This document shows, one piece after another, positions 26,354-34,360 of a DNA stretch of 64,000 bases. Every line of letters starts with the position of its first letter. Within the stretch, counting starts at the first letter, position 1. The stretch is taken from contig JADJWM010000003.1 of NCBI GenBank assembly GCA_016716365.1, positions 376,001 through 440,000 on the forward strand, written 5' to 3'. This DNA is from Chloracidobacterium sp. GTDB lineage: Bacteria > Acidobacteriota > Blastocatellia > Pyrinomonadales > Pyrinomonadaceae. The notes under the pieces were generated by a model that searched no databases, was not told the DNA's origin, and worked only from the letters and a program-made list of their open reading frames with translations. The translations under genes and the position numbers were made by a program.

Positions 26354-26728
26354 ATGAAAAAACTTACAACACAAGAGAAGAAGAAGCTGAGCTATGAGCG
26401 AGATCGTCGAAACGTTTATGGTGAGGCTCCACACGCGGCAAGGAAGAACATTCCTTTACAGAAGGCAAAGAGAAACCGCGCTAATCGAAGAGCCGAACAC
26501 GAGGCCCTAGCGATAGGAGGCGCGCTCGAATCGGACACCGTAGCCGACATCATCGACACGAATCTGGACCGGAAGGCTCCAAGTGACTGGAAGAAATATC
26601 CCGACGCTCCACTCGGCGAAGTGATTGCAGATAAGGAGCGTCGTCGAAAGATAATGCGCGAAAACGGTGGAAGAAGCGCTCTCCGAACGATCACGAAGCT
26701 GGTTAAGGACGTTTCAGATACGGAATAG
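26354..26728 (+). CDS. Small basic protein of unknown function
   Basis: A 124-residue, Lys/Arg-rich protein (MKKLTTQEKKKLSYERDRRNVYGEAPHAARKNIPLQKAKRNRAN) with a C-terminal part DWKKYPDAPLGEVIADKERRRKIMRENGG. No signal peptide. I recall similar hypothetical proteins in many bacteria but no function. It lies between the two 77-base direct repeats (26269-26345 and 26821-26897). Confidence 0.65.
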   Translation: MKKLTTQEKKKLSYERDRRNVYGEAPHAARKNIPLQKAKRNRANRRAEHEALAIGGALESDTVADIIDTNLDRKAPSDWKKYPDAPLGEVIADKERRRKIMRENGGRSALRTITKLVKDVSDTE

Positions 26729-26820
26729 CCTTAGCAAATCGCTTTCGAAACCTTAAGAGGTCCCCACGAAGGGCAAAAAGTTCGAGACGACGCGTAAAAA
26801 GTGCCTCGCGATGCCACGAC

Positions 26821-26897
26821 CGTAATTGGCAATCGGGTACAGATCCAAAGGAATGGAAATGGTGCGGGCTAGTTTTGCATTGAATGAAATGTGGGCT
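26821..26897 (+). repeat. Third, shorter copy of the GltD-like gene 3' end
   Basis: Matches 26269-26345 over 77 bases with scattered changes, including AGATCCAAAGGAATGGAAATGG, a stop TAG and TTGAATGAARTGTGGG. It starts the next gene region. Confidence 0.75.
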
Positions 26898-27731
26898 CTG
26901 CGTCTTTACATATGCTCCGTGGTGATACTTTTTGCCGCGGTGTCTGAAATACGCGCGCAGAAGCAAGTGAGCTACTGTTCGCTTTTCGATTCCGCGAACG
27001 AAGGAAGAACGGTGATTTCGTCTGCCCTGATGTTTCATTCGACTGTCAGTAGAGTGGACGGAGCCGATACGTTTCTATATTCACCTGACTGTAATGGTCC
27101 CGATTATTTTGCGATCCCCGAAGGTGATTCAAAGGTCTGGAAGAAATGGAATCACTTCTTTGCCCGACTGCCGTCAGAAAAAGATCTGGTCTTAGAGATC
27201 AAGTTTGAAGGCCGATCAGAGGTGGCTACGGCACACTTGTTCGGCAGTCTTGACGGCTGGGCGAGGGCGCAGGTCATATTATCCAAAATCATTTCGATAA
27301 ATGACGTCACCGAAACAAACGGTATTCGCGCGAAGTGGAACGCGGAGAAACCCGAGGTTGAGCGTATCGAAGAGATGGGGAACCTGCTTGATTTCTTTTT
27401 CAACTCCCTATTGGCACCAAGAAATATCGGACAGCCCGTGCTCGACCTGATGTCGGACGAGTTTAGTTTTGTCGATTTGACTGGAAAGGTGTTCGGGAAA
27501 AATCAATATGCGAGCCTGGATGCTCCTTGGGTTTCGTCGTCGACCGGCGTGAAGGAGATGCGTAGTAGTCGAAAATTGATAAACAAGACGAACGACATGA
27601 TGAAATGGCGAGCAACATTCGAACTCTTGTTTAATGGCGCACCGTCACGTACGTATTACTGCGACGTGACATTAGTGTTGCGAGGGGGCGATTGGTTAAT
27701 CCGCGACGCGAAAATGCTCACGAAACACTAA
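26889..27731 (+). CDS. Secreted protein of unknown function
   Basis: About 280 residues from ATG 26889 (MWALRLYICSVVILFAAVSEIRAQ, signal peptide); in-frame starts at 26826 and 26853 read through the third duplication copy, so the start is uncertain. The second half ends with a possible SnoaL/NTF2-like stretch (LLDFFFNSLLAPRN...DVTLVLRGGDWLIRDAKML), a pattern seen in small cone-shaped domains, but I do not identify a family with confidence. G+C is visibly lower than that of its neighbours, which suggests transfer. Confidence 0.55.
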   Translation: MWALRLYICSVVILFAAVSEIRAQKQVSYCSLFDSANEGRTVISSALMFHSTVSRVDGADTFLYSPDCNGPDYFAIPEGDSKVWKKWNHFFARLPSEKDLVLEIKFEGRSEVATAHLFGSLDGWARAQVILSKIISINDVTETNGIRAKWNAEKPEVERIEEMGNLLDFFFNSLLAPRNIGQPVLDLMSDEFSFVDLTGKVFGKNQYASLDAPWVSSSTGVKEMRSSRKLINKTNDMMKWRATFELLFNGAPSRTYYCDVTLVLRGGDWLIRDAKMLTKH

Positions 27732-27802
27732 GTATCCTCAATCATGGGCAAAGAGTTTGCTACGCACCACCATGACTTGCTCACGAGGCGGTCGGAGTGG
27801 AA

Positions 27803-27957
27803 GTCAGAACCGGGAGCGGTAGCGACCGGGTTCTTGGGACGCTGGGTAGAGACTATGCGTGAAGGATTATGAACTCGTAGCGACTGGCTCGGTGAAGGCA
27901 GACATGTATACTTGCGAAGATCGAAAATCCCAGTCGCTACCGCTCCCGATTCTGACC
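27803..27957. repeat. Two inverted copies of the GGTCGCTACCGCTCCCGG repeat
   Basis: The copy at 27803-27833 (minus orientation) matches GAACCCGGTCGCTACCGCTCCCGGTACTGAC of the 11.9 kb array at all but one base. An opposed, slightly diverged copy (CAGTCGCTACCGCTCCCGATTCTGAC) lies at 27930-27957. They enclose ~95 bases without a gene. Confidence 0.8.
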
Positions 27958-27989
27958 TTGCGGCGACGGCCACTTGCGAGAGCGATCTG

Positions 27990-28352
27990 ATGAGTAAGAA
28001 CAACGAAAGAGTTTTCGCGATGAGTTTTGCAAGTGTGTATCCACACTACGTGACGAAGGTGGAGTCGAAGGGGCGGTCGAAGGATGAGCTGCACGAGGTT
28101 ATTCGGTGGCTGACGGGTTACACGCAGAAGGGCCTGGAGAAGGTGATCGAGAAGAAGACGAACTTTCGCGACTTTTTCGAGAAGGCTCCGAAGTTCAATC
28201 CGAACGCACATTTGATCAAGGGCGTGATCTGCGGATACCGCGTCGAGGAGATCGAGGACCCGCTGATGCAGAAGATCCGCTACCTGGATAAGATCATCGA
28301 CGAACTCGCGAAAGGGAAGAAGATGGAGAAGATCTTGCGGAAACCGGAGTGA
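27990..28352 (+). CDS. DUF2200 family protein
   Basis: A 120-residue protein starting MSKNNERVFAMSFASVYPHYVTKVESKGR with RWLTGYTQKGLEK, FFEKAPKFNPNAHLIKGVICGYRVEEIEDPLMQKIRYLDKIIDELAKGKKMEKIL, closely following DUF2200. Function unknown. The ATG at 27990 is preferred because the open frame upstream is repeat sequence. It overlaps the possible GTG start of the next gene. Confidence 0.82.
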   Translation: MSKNNERVFAMSFASVYPHYVTKVESKGRSKDELHEVIRWLTGYTQKGLEKVIEKKTNFRDFFEKAPKFNPNAHLIKGVICGYRVEEIEDPLMQKIRYLDKIIDELAKGKKMEKILRKPE

Positions 28353-28357
28353 ATAAT

Positions 28358-28762
28358 ATGGCAAAAGTAACAGGAATAGGCGGCGTTTTTTTCAAGAGCA
28401 CTAACGATCACAAGGCGCTTTCGGCCTGGTACGCGAAGCACCTTGGGCTGGAGTTGGAGCCGTGGGGCGGAGCTATCATCAAATGGCCTGACGATAAAGC
28501 CGAGGACGGCGGCCTGACCGTTTGGAATGCGGCCGCCGGGGACACGAAGTGGTTCAGCCCGAGCGATTCGTCCTTTATGATCAACTACCGCGTCGATAAC
28601 ATGGCGGAGATGATCGAACAGCTGACCGGCGCCGGCATTGAGATAATCCAGGGCCCGGAATCGCACGAAAACGGTAAATTCGCATGGATAATGGACCCGG
28701 ACGGCAATAAAATAGAACTTTGGGAGCCGATGCTGTGGGACGAGAAGAACAAGAGCGCTTGA
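28358..28762 (+). CDS. VOC/glyoxalase-family protein
   Basis: A 134-residue protein of the vicinal oxygen chelate fold: VTGIGGVFFKSTNDHKALSAWYAKHLGLELEPWG (first beta-alpha-beta unit), INYRVDNMAEMIEQLTGAGIEIIQGPESHENGKFAWIMDPDGNKIELWEP (second unit with the C-terminal Glu ligand). Chemistry is unassigned; such single proteins often dimerise. The start at 28358 follows a short Shine-Dalgarno; a GTG at 28349 overlapping the DUF2200 stop is the alternative. Confidence 0.82.
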   Translation: MAKVTGIGGVFFKSTNDHKALSAWYAKHLGLELEPWGGAIIKWPDDKAEDGGLTVWNAAAGDTKWFSPSDSSFMINYRVDNMAEMIEQLTGAGIEIIQGPESHENGKFAWIMDPDGNKIELWEPMLWDEKNKSA

Positions 28763-28800
28763 TCCACCGGGAATGGTAGAATGTGACGAGGGTACCAAGT

Positions 28801-29028
28801 ATGTCTGTGATGGCGGAAGCAGAAAAATTGATCTTCAGCCTTTCGGAAAAGGACCGAGCTGAGTTGGTAGGAAAAATACTGCGGTCGTTGCCGCTGTATG
28901 CGGATGACGGCGGATTAGCGGAGGCTCGACGGCGTGATATTGAGATGGACGAAAATCCGGAGTCGATCATTTCTTTGGAGCAACTAAACGAGAGACTCTC
29001 AGAACGTTTCCCGTTTCTCCGCAAATGA
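28801..29028 (+). CDS. Unstab_antitox-type antitoxin
   Basis: A 75-residue antitoxin: MSVMAEAEKLIFSLSEKDRAELVGKILRSLPL...EARRRDIEMDENPESIISLEQLNERLSERF, the same family as the antitoxin at 25666. It overlaps the downstream toxin start at ATGA, so translation is coupled. It binds and neutralises the toxin by homology. Confidence 0.82.
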   Translation: MSVMAEAEKLIFSLSEKDRAELVGKILRSLPLYADDGGLAEARRRDIEMDENPESIISLEQLNERLSERFPFLRK

Positions 29029-29330
29029 CCGTTCAACTTAATTCGGCTGTTCACGATGACCTTCGCGAGGCGATCGAATATTACAACAGGACTGCGGGAA
29101 GTGAGATCGCCATCGACTTTCACGACGAATTCCTTCGACTCGCCGGCCTAGCAGCCGACGCTCCACGTACCTTCCGAATTTACAGAGAGGACTCGACGGA
29201 GATACGAAGGGTTAATCTCCAACGATTTCCGTATCATTTTCTTTTCAGACAGATAGATAAGAATTCAATAAGAATTTTGATCGTCCGACACGATCATCGG
29301 CATCCATCATACGGATTGGACCGTTGGTAA
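29025..29330 (+). CDS. ParE/RelE-family toxin
   Basis: A 101-residue intact toxin: MTVQLNSAVHDDLREAIEYYNRTAGSEIAIDFHDEF...RIYREDSTEIRRVNLQRFPYHFLFRQIDKNSIRILIVRHDHRHPSYGLDRW. It has the family helix-sheet layout and the C-terminal R-P-Y-H-F..H.RR-like strand. The only toxin of the three modules in this stretch that appears intact. Stop is immediately before the korA-like start. Confidence 0.82.
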   Translation: MTVQLNSAVHDDLREAIEYYNRTAGSEIAIDFHDEFLRLAGLAADAPRTFRIYREDSTEIRRVNLQRFPYHFLFRQIDKNSIRILIVRHDHRHPSYGLDRW

Positions 29331-29332
29331 TT

Positions 29333-31180
29333 ATGAAGATCAACGATTTTGTAGTCAGGTTTGCGAACGTCAATGGCACGGGTTCGGCATCAGCGAACGC
29401 GCTGTTTACCAAGGCGGTTTTTCGGATGGGCGTGCCGGTGACGCCGAAGAATATTTTTCCGTCGAACATCCAGGGCCTACCGACCTGGTACGAAGTGCGG
29501 GTTTCCGAAAAGGGCTATCTCGGGCGCCGCGAGGGCGTCGATCTGATGGTGGCGGTCAATCCGCAGTCGATAAAGCAGGATTACGCGGATGTCCGGCCGG
29601 GCGGTTATTTTGTTTACGACAATACAAAACCGCTCTCGCCTGAGTACGACCGAACGGATATCACCCATCTCGGCATCCCTATGACGGCGCTTTGCCGTGA
29701 TGAATTCAGCGACCCGCGGCAGCGGCAGCTTTTTAAGAACATCGTTTACATAGGGGCTTTGGCTACGCTTTTCGATATCGAATTCGCTGTCCTTGAAGGG
29801 CTGATAGGCAACCAGTTCAAGGGGAAGGAAAAGCTGATCGAGCCGAATATCAAAGCGCTGAACCTGGGCGTCAACTTCGTTAAGGAGAATTTCGAATACC
29901 CGTTCGACCTTCGCGTTGAACGCCGCGACCTGCTAGACGACAAGATCCTATACAGCGGCAATTCGGCCTGCGCCCTCGGGGCGATCTATGCTGGCGCGAC
30001 CGTCGCGGCGTGGTACCCGATCACGCCATCGACCTCCGTGGTCGACGCTTTTGCATCGTATTGCGCGAAGTACCGGGTCGATCCGGAGACAGGTCGAAAC
30101 AACTACGCTATCGTTCAAGCCGAGGATGAGCTCGCCGCGATCGGGATGGTCATGGGGGCAATGTGGAACGGCGCCCGAGCCTTTACGGCGACCAGCGGCC
30201 CGGGCGTTTCGCTGATGAATGAGTTCCTCGGGCTTGGCTATTTCGCCGAGGTGCCGACCGTTTTGATCGACGTGCAGCGTACGGGCCCCTCGACCGGAAT
30301 GCCGACGCGGACGCAGCAATCCGACATTCTCCTTGCAGCGTATGCTTCACACGGCGACACGAGACACCCGCTGCTTTTTCCGGCGACGCCGAAAGAGTGT
30401 TTTGAGATGACCGCCGACGCCTTCGACCTTACCGAGCGTTTGCAGACACCGGTCATCGTGATGACCGACCTTGACCTGGGGATGAACGATCACGTAACCG
30501 AGCCGCTTGAATGGGACGACGGCCGCGCATACGACCGCGGAAAGGTGTTGGGGCCGAAACAGCTCGACGAGATCTATAACAACGGAACTGCTTTCAAGGG
30601 GAAATACGGCCGCTATCTGGACGTTGACGAGGACGGCATACCTTATCGGACTATCGCTGGTACACACGTTACCAAAGGAGCCTTTACCACCCGAGGTTCA
30701 AGCCGCGACGAATACGCCGTTTATACCGAGAGCAGCGAGACCTATGTCCGCAACGTTGACCGGCTGATGCGTAAATGGGAAACCGCAAAGGAGCTTGTTC
30801 CGCAGCCCGTTTTCTACCATTCTGGGATGAAGCATGAGTCCGCCCATGGCGATGTCGCAAAGGGTGAAAAAGACGGCGTGATCTTCTTCGGCACATCTAT
30901 CTATTCCGCCGAAGAGGCTATCGAAATGCTCGCCGGCGAGGACATCAAACTTGACGCGATGCGTCCGCGGGCTTTCCCATTCGGAAGGGCCTTTGTCGAA
31001 TTCGTCGAATCACACGAGCGCATTTTCGTCATCGAGCAGAATCGCGATGCCCAGTTCAAGAGCCTGATGATGATCGAACTCGGCACCGATCCGGCCAAGC
31101 TCATCTCCGTTCTGAACTACGACGGCATGCCGATCACGGCGGATAATATTTACAGGCAGATAAAGGGGAATTTGGGTTAG
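29333..31180 (+). CDS. korA: 2-oxoacid:acceptor oxidoreductase, fused gamma-alpha subunit
   Basis: A 615-residue subunit. Residues ~1-190 form the gamma domain (VRFANVNGTGSASANALFTKA), and ~205-610 the alpha domain, with SACALGAIYAGATVAAWYPITPSTSVVDAF and VMGAMWNGARAFTATSGPGVSLMNEF. This arrangement is the KorA-type found in 2-oxoglutarate:ferredoxin oxidoreductases, but pyruvate or branched-chain acids cannot be excluded. Cytoplasmic; pairs with KorB (31808) and probably with the GltD-like subunit (23711). TTG 29324 is possible but ATG 29333 is better placed. Confidence 0.85.
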   Translation: MKINDFVVRFANVNGTGSASANALFTKAVFRMGVPVTPKNIFPSNIQGLPTWYEVRVSEKGYLGRREGVDLMVAVNPQSIKQDYADVRPGGYFVYDNTKPLSPEYDRTDITHLGIPMTALCRDEFSDPRQRQLFKNIVYIGALATLFDIEFAVLEGLIGNQFKGKEKLIEPNIKALNLGVNFVKENFEYPFDLRVERRDLLDDKILYSGNSACALGAIYAGATVAAWYPITPSTSVVDAFASYCAKYRVDPETGRNNYAIVQAEDELAAIGMVMGAMWNGARAFTATSGPGVSLMNEFLGLGYFAEVPTVLIDVQRTGPSTGMPTRTQQSDILLAAYASHGDTRHPLLFPATPKECFEMTADAFDLTERLQTPVIVMTDLDLGMNDHVTEPLEWDDGRAYDRGKVLGPKQLDEIYNNGTAFKGKYGRYLDVDEDGIPYRTIAGTHVTKGAFTTRGSSRDEYAVYTESSETYVRNVDRLMRKWETAKELVPQPVFYHSGMKHESAHGDVAKGEKDGVIFFGTSIYSAEEAIEMLAGEDIKLDAMRPRAFPFGRAFVEFVESHERIFVIEQNRDAQFKSLMMIELGTDPAKLISVLNYDGMPITADNIYRQIKGNLG

Positions 31181-31189
31181 TATTATTTT

Positions 31190-31438
31190 ATGGATGATAA
31201 GGCTTTATTAGAACGGATAGCCCTCAACCCGAATGTGCTGTCAGGCAAGCCCGTTATTAAAGGAACGCGGCTGTCGGTCGAGTTTATACTGAATCTCATG
31301 GCGCACGGCGCGACAATTTCGCAGATATTGGAAGAGTATGAGGGATTGACCGTCGAAGACATACAGGCATGCCTGCTGTTTGCGGGAGAATCGCTGAGCA
31401 GGAGCGAGTTTATGCCGCTTGTCGTCGAGACTGCTTAG
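31190..31438 (+). CDS. DUF433 antitoxin-like protein
   Basis: An 82-residue protein with the DUF433 pattern: RIALNPNVLSGKPVIKGTRLSVEFILNLMAHGATISQILEEYEGLTVEDIQACLLFA. DUF433 proteins are the usual antitoxin partners of DUF5615 PIN-like toxins. It starts nine bases after korA and its stop touches a 15-codon remnant of such a toxin. Confidence 0.85.
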   Translation: MDDKALLERIALNPNVLSGKPVIKGTRLSVEFILNLMAHGATISQILEEYEGLTVEDIQACLLFAGESLSRSEFMPLVVETA

Positions 31439-31492
31439 ATGAGATTCCTTGTTGACGAATGGGCCGGGCCGGCCGTCGAGAAAGGACGCAAT
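31439..31492 (+). pseudogene. Truncated 5' remnant of DUF5615 PIN-like toxin
   Basis: The frame starts MRFLVDEWAGPAV, the N-terminal strand of DUF5615 toxins with the first acidic PIN residue, and then changes to unrelated residues (EKGRN) before the next antitoxin. The rest of the toxin (~100 residues) is missing, so the DUF433 gene is an orphan antitoxin. Confidence 0.7.
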
Positions 31493-31687
31493 ATGAAGAA
31501 GGAATATGATTCTTCAAAGGGAGTGCGAGGCAAATTCTACAACCCGGACGGGAAATTCAATATACCGGTGTACCTAGAGCCGGAGGTCGCCGCGTTCGTG
31601 GATCAATTATCTGCAAAGAAGAAACTTGATAGGAGCCAGATCGTCAATCGCCTTTTGAAAAAGAACCGAGAGATCATTGAGCTGTGA
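31493..31687 (+). CDS. BrnA/CopG-like ribbon-helix-helix antitoxin
   Basis: A 64-residue protein MKKEYDSSKGVRGKFYNPDGKFNIPVYLEPEVAAFVDQLSAKKKLDRSQIVNRLLKKNREIIEL, typical of RHH antitoxins that begin MKKEYDFSK-like. AAAGGA lies about seven bases before the ATG at 31493, favouring this over the fused frame from 31439. No toxin gene follows in the 120 bases before korB. It may act as a regulator or be an orphan. Confidence 0.72.
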   Translation: MKKEYDSSKGVRGKFYNPDGKFNIPVYLEPEVAAFVDQLSAKKKLDRSQIVNRLLKKNREIIEL

Positions 31688-31807
31688 TCTAAAGAGAATC
31701 ATGCACGAGACAGATTCTTCGAAACACACCTCGGGTTTTAGTTAGGTTCGTATGTTGGTCACTGCGGATAATATTTGAAAACAATTTAAGAGTAGATTTG
31801 AACAATA

Positions 31808-32860
31808 ATGACCTACGTTAGATCAACATTCAGACATCCGGCCCTGCCGAAGAATGAGCTCGGGTACACGGTCGATTATTATGAGGGCTCTCTGAGCACG
31901 TTATGTGCGGGCTGCGGGCATGATTCGATCAACGCGGCGATCGTGGAGGCGTGTTGGCAATTGAACATCGAGCCTCACAAGGTGGCTAAGCTTTCGGGCA
32001 TCGGCTGCTCGTCGAAGTCTCCGGCTTATTTCCTTTCGAATTCGCACGGGTTCAATTCGGTTCACGGCCGAATGCCGAGCGTCGCAACGGGGGCTAATTT
32101 GGCCAATCGCGACCTGATCTATTTCGGCGTTTCAGGCGATGGCGACACGGCTTCGATCGGGATGGGGCAGTTTGTCCATGTTGTACGCCGGAATCTGAAG
32201 ATGGTTTACCTGGTGATGAACAACGGCTGCTACGGGCTGACCAAAGGGCAGGATTCCGCGACCGCCGACGCCGGCTCCAGGAACAAGACCGGGCATGAGA
32301 ACTTGTTCGCTGCGATCGACCTCGCCAGCCTGGCGATCGAGCTTGGGGCGACCTTTGTTGCGCAGAGCTTTTCCGGCGATAAGGAACAGCTCGTACCGCT
32401 TTTGAAGGCGGCGATGCACCACAACGGTTTCGCCTTTCTAAACGTCATTTCGCCGTGCGTTACCTTCAACAATAATTCCGGTTCGACGAAATCCTACGAC
32501 TACGTTCGGGAGCACATGGCCGCCACCGCCACGATGGACTTCATCCCGATCATGCGTGAGATCACAACGACGTATGAGGCTGGCTCGATCCAGGACCTGA
32601 CGATGCATGACGGATCGGTCATCCGCCTTAACAAACTAGAAAAAGATTGGGACCCTTACGATAGACTGTCGGCGACCAACGCGGTTCGCCAGGCAAAGCG
32701 GCGCGACGAGATCCTCACCGGCCTGCTCTATGTCAACGAGAATTCGATAGATCTTCACGAATTGCTGAATACGTCTTCGACCCCGCTCAATGCTTTAGGA
32801 AAAGACGATCTGTGTCCGGGTAATAAGGCTCTCGAATCGTTGAACGGTTCATTGCGGTAA
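31808..32860 (+). CDS. korB: 2-oxoacid:acceptor oxidoreductase beta subunit (TPP-binding)
   Basis: A 350-residue subunit with LCAGCGHDSINAAIVEACWQL, the GIGCSSKSPAYF segment, and the TPP/Mg motif GDGDTASIGMGQFVHVVRRNLKMVYLVMNNGCYGLTKGQ. Cys residues near the N-terminus and around 'GIGC' could hold a [4Fe-4S] cluster as in KorB. It forms the catalytic core with the alpha subunit at 29333. Separated from korA by two antitoxin genes. Confidence 0.88.
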   Translation: MTYVRSTFRHPALPKNELGYTVDYYEGSLSTLCAGCGHDSINAAIVEACWQLNIEPHKVAKLSGIGCSSKSPAYFLSNSHGFNSVHGRMPSVATGANLANRDLIYFGVSGDGDTASIGMGQFVHVVRRNLKMVYLVMNNGCYGLTKGQDSATADAGSRNKTGHENLFAAIDLASLAIELGATFVAQSFSGDKEQLVPLLKAAMHHNGFAFLNVISPCVTFNNNSGSTKSYDYVREHMAATATMDFIPIMREITTTYEAGSIQDLTMHDGSVIRLNKLEKDWDPYDRLSATNAVRQAKRRDEILTGLLYVNENSIDLHELLNTSSTPLNALGKDDLCPGNKALESLNGSLR

Positions 32861-33160
32861 TCTGCCGTCATGCCCACCCCTCACGAGGCCTGTCTAAAAA
32901 GTGCGGGTCCGGGTCGTGCCGCGCTTGAATGATGGACCACGATCTTTCAAATTTGATTCGGTTCAACCATAAACACATCGTTGCGGCAAAAAGGGGAACT
33001 TCCGCGCTCGTTGCGAAGTAATTCACATCTCCCCCCAGCCGGACGAAATGAGTTCGTTGCGGCGGACCGCTAAGTACCTTGATCTTCTGCGAAAACAAGC
33101 GAAAACAGGCCGTTCCGTGAGCAGGGTTCGCTGGCATTGAAATTGCTTTTCCGCAATGCG
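32861..33160. other. 300-base spacer without a recognised gene
   Basis: No open frame of interest, RNA fold or repeat was recognised between korB and the AstE/AspA-like gene. It is likely to hold the promoter of the downstream genes. Confidence 0.4.
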
Positions 33161-34357
33161 ATGGCCGCAATTCCCATTAAGATCGTGAGTCCGCCGGCGA
33201 CGGAGATCCGTCGAGTTGTCGGCGAATGGACGGGCGACCGAAACGGGCCGACGCTGATAGTTGTCGGGAGTATCCATGGAAACGAGCCGAGTGGGCGGCT
33301 CGCGCTCGCTCGTGCGTCGGAATTCGTGGATCGGAAGGCCGGCGAACTGAAGGGCCGCGTTCTTTTCCTTACCGGGAATGTTCGAGCTTCAACGCTCGGC
33401 GTCAGGTTCGTGGATACAGACCTCAACCGGCATTGGACCCGCGAGAACATCTTGCGCAACTCCGCCGCATCGGCAGAAAGCCATGCCTCTGAAGACCAAG
33501 AACAGAGCGAATTGTTGCAGTCGATAGGGGAGTCTCTCCGTACCGCGGTGGACGAGATCTTTGTGCTTGACCTTCATTCGACGTCGGCCGGCGGGGCACC
33601 GTTCGCAACGGTGGGCGACACGATGCGTAATCGGCGATTTGCGATGAAATTCCCGGTCACGTTGCTGCTGGGGATCGAAGAACAGCTTGAAGGGACCCTG
33701 CTCGAATTTCTCAACAACGAGGGGGCCGTAACGCTCGGTTTCGAGGCCGGCCAGCACGACGATCCTGCGTCGGCCGACAATCACGAAGCGCTCGTGATGT
33801 TAGCATTAGTGTATAGCGGCGTTCTTGAAAAGGCCGATCTGCCGGACTTCGAGGTGCTGGCAAAGCGGCTCAGATCAGCGATGCCGAGGCACCAGATCAT
33901 CGAGGTCCGGCATCGTGAGGCGATCACCGCGGGGCAGGGTTTTGAGATGCGGCCGGGATTCGCGAATTTCGATCCTGTGCGGAAGGGCCAGATACTTGCA
34001 AGCGATCTTTCCGGCGATATTGCCTCTCCTGAGACCGGTATTATAATGATGCCGCTATATCAAAAGAAGGGTGAAGACGGGTTCTTCATTGCCCGCAAGG
34101 TCGCTCCGTTTTGGCTTCATTTGTCGGCGTTGCTCCGCAGGTTTGACGCAGCCAGGCTGATGCATCTCCTGCCGGGCGTTTCCGAGGTGCCGGGGCATCC
34201 GGAACAACTCAGGGTGGACACGCGGATCGCGAGATTTTTCCCGCTCCAGATCTTCCACCTTCTCGGATTCCGCAGGCTTCGATGGAGCAACGAATTTCTA
34301 TTGGTCAGCCGGCGTCGATTCGATACCGTCAGCCCGTTCGCGGCAAAGGGGCATTGA
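33161..34357 (+). CDS. AstE/AspA-type (M14) succinylglutamate desuccinylase/aspartoacylase
   Basis: A 398-residue metallohydrolase. Zinc ligands: His and Glu in GSIHGNEPSGRLAL, and His in FVLDLHSTSAGGAPF. DTDLNRHW is a conserved family block. The C-terminal ~100 residues are an extension (RKVAPFWLHLSALLRRFDAARLMHLLPG) with an R-rich helix. The family cleaves N-acyl amino acids; the exact substrate is unclear. The ATG at 33161 (MAAIPIKIV) is preferred over the upstream TTG 33137. Four bases separate it from the GCS2-like gene. Confidence 0.82.
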   Translation: MAAIPIKIVSPPATEIRRVVGEWTGDRNGPTLIVVGSIHGNEPSGRLALARASEFVDRKAGELKGRVLFLTGNVRASTLGVRFVDTDLNRHWTRENILRNSAASAESHASEDQEQSELLQSIGESLRTAVDEIFVLDLHSTSAGGAPFATVGDTMRNRRFAMKFPVTLLLGIEEQLEGTLLEFLNNEGAVTLGFEAGQHDDPASADNHEALVMLALVYSGVLEKADLPDFEVLAKRLRSAMPRHQIIEVRHREAITAGQGFEMRPGFANFDPVRKGQILASDLSGDIASPETGIIMMPLYQKKGEDGFFIARKVAPFWLHLSALLRRFDAARLMHLLPGVSEVPGHPEQLRVDTRIARFFPLQIFHLLGFRRLRWSNEFLLVSRRRFDTVSPFAAKGH

Positions 34358-34360
34358 ATT

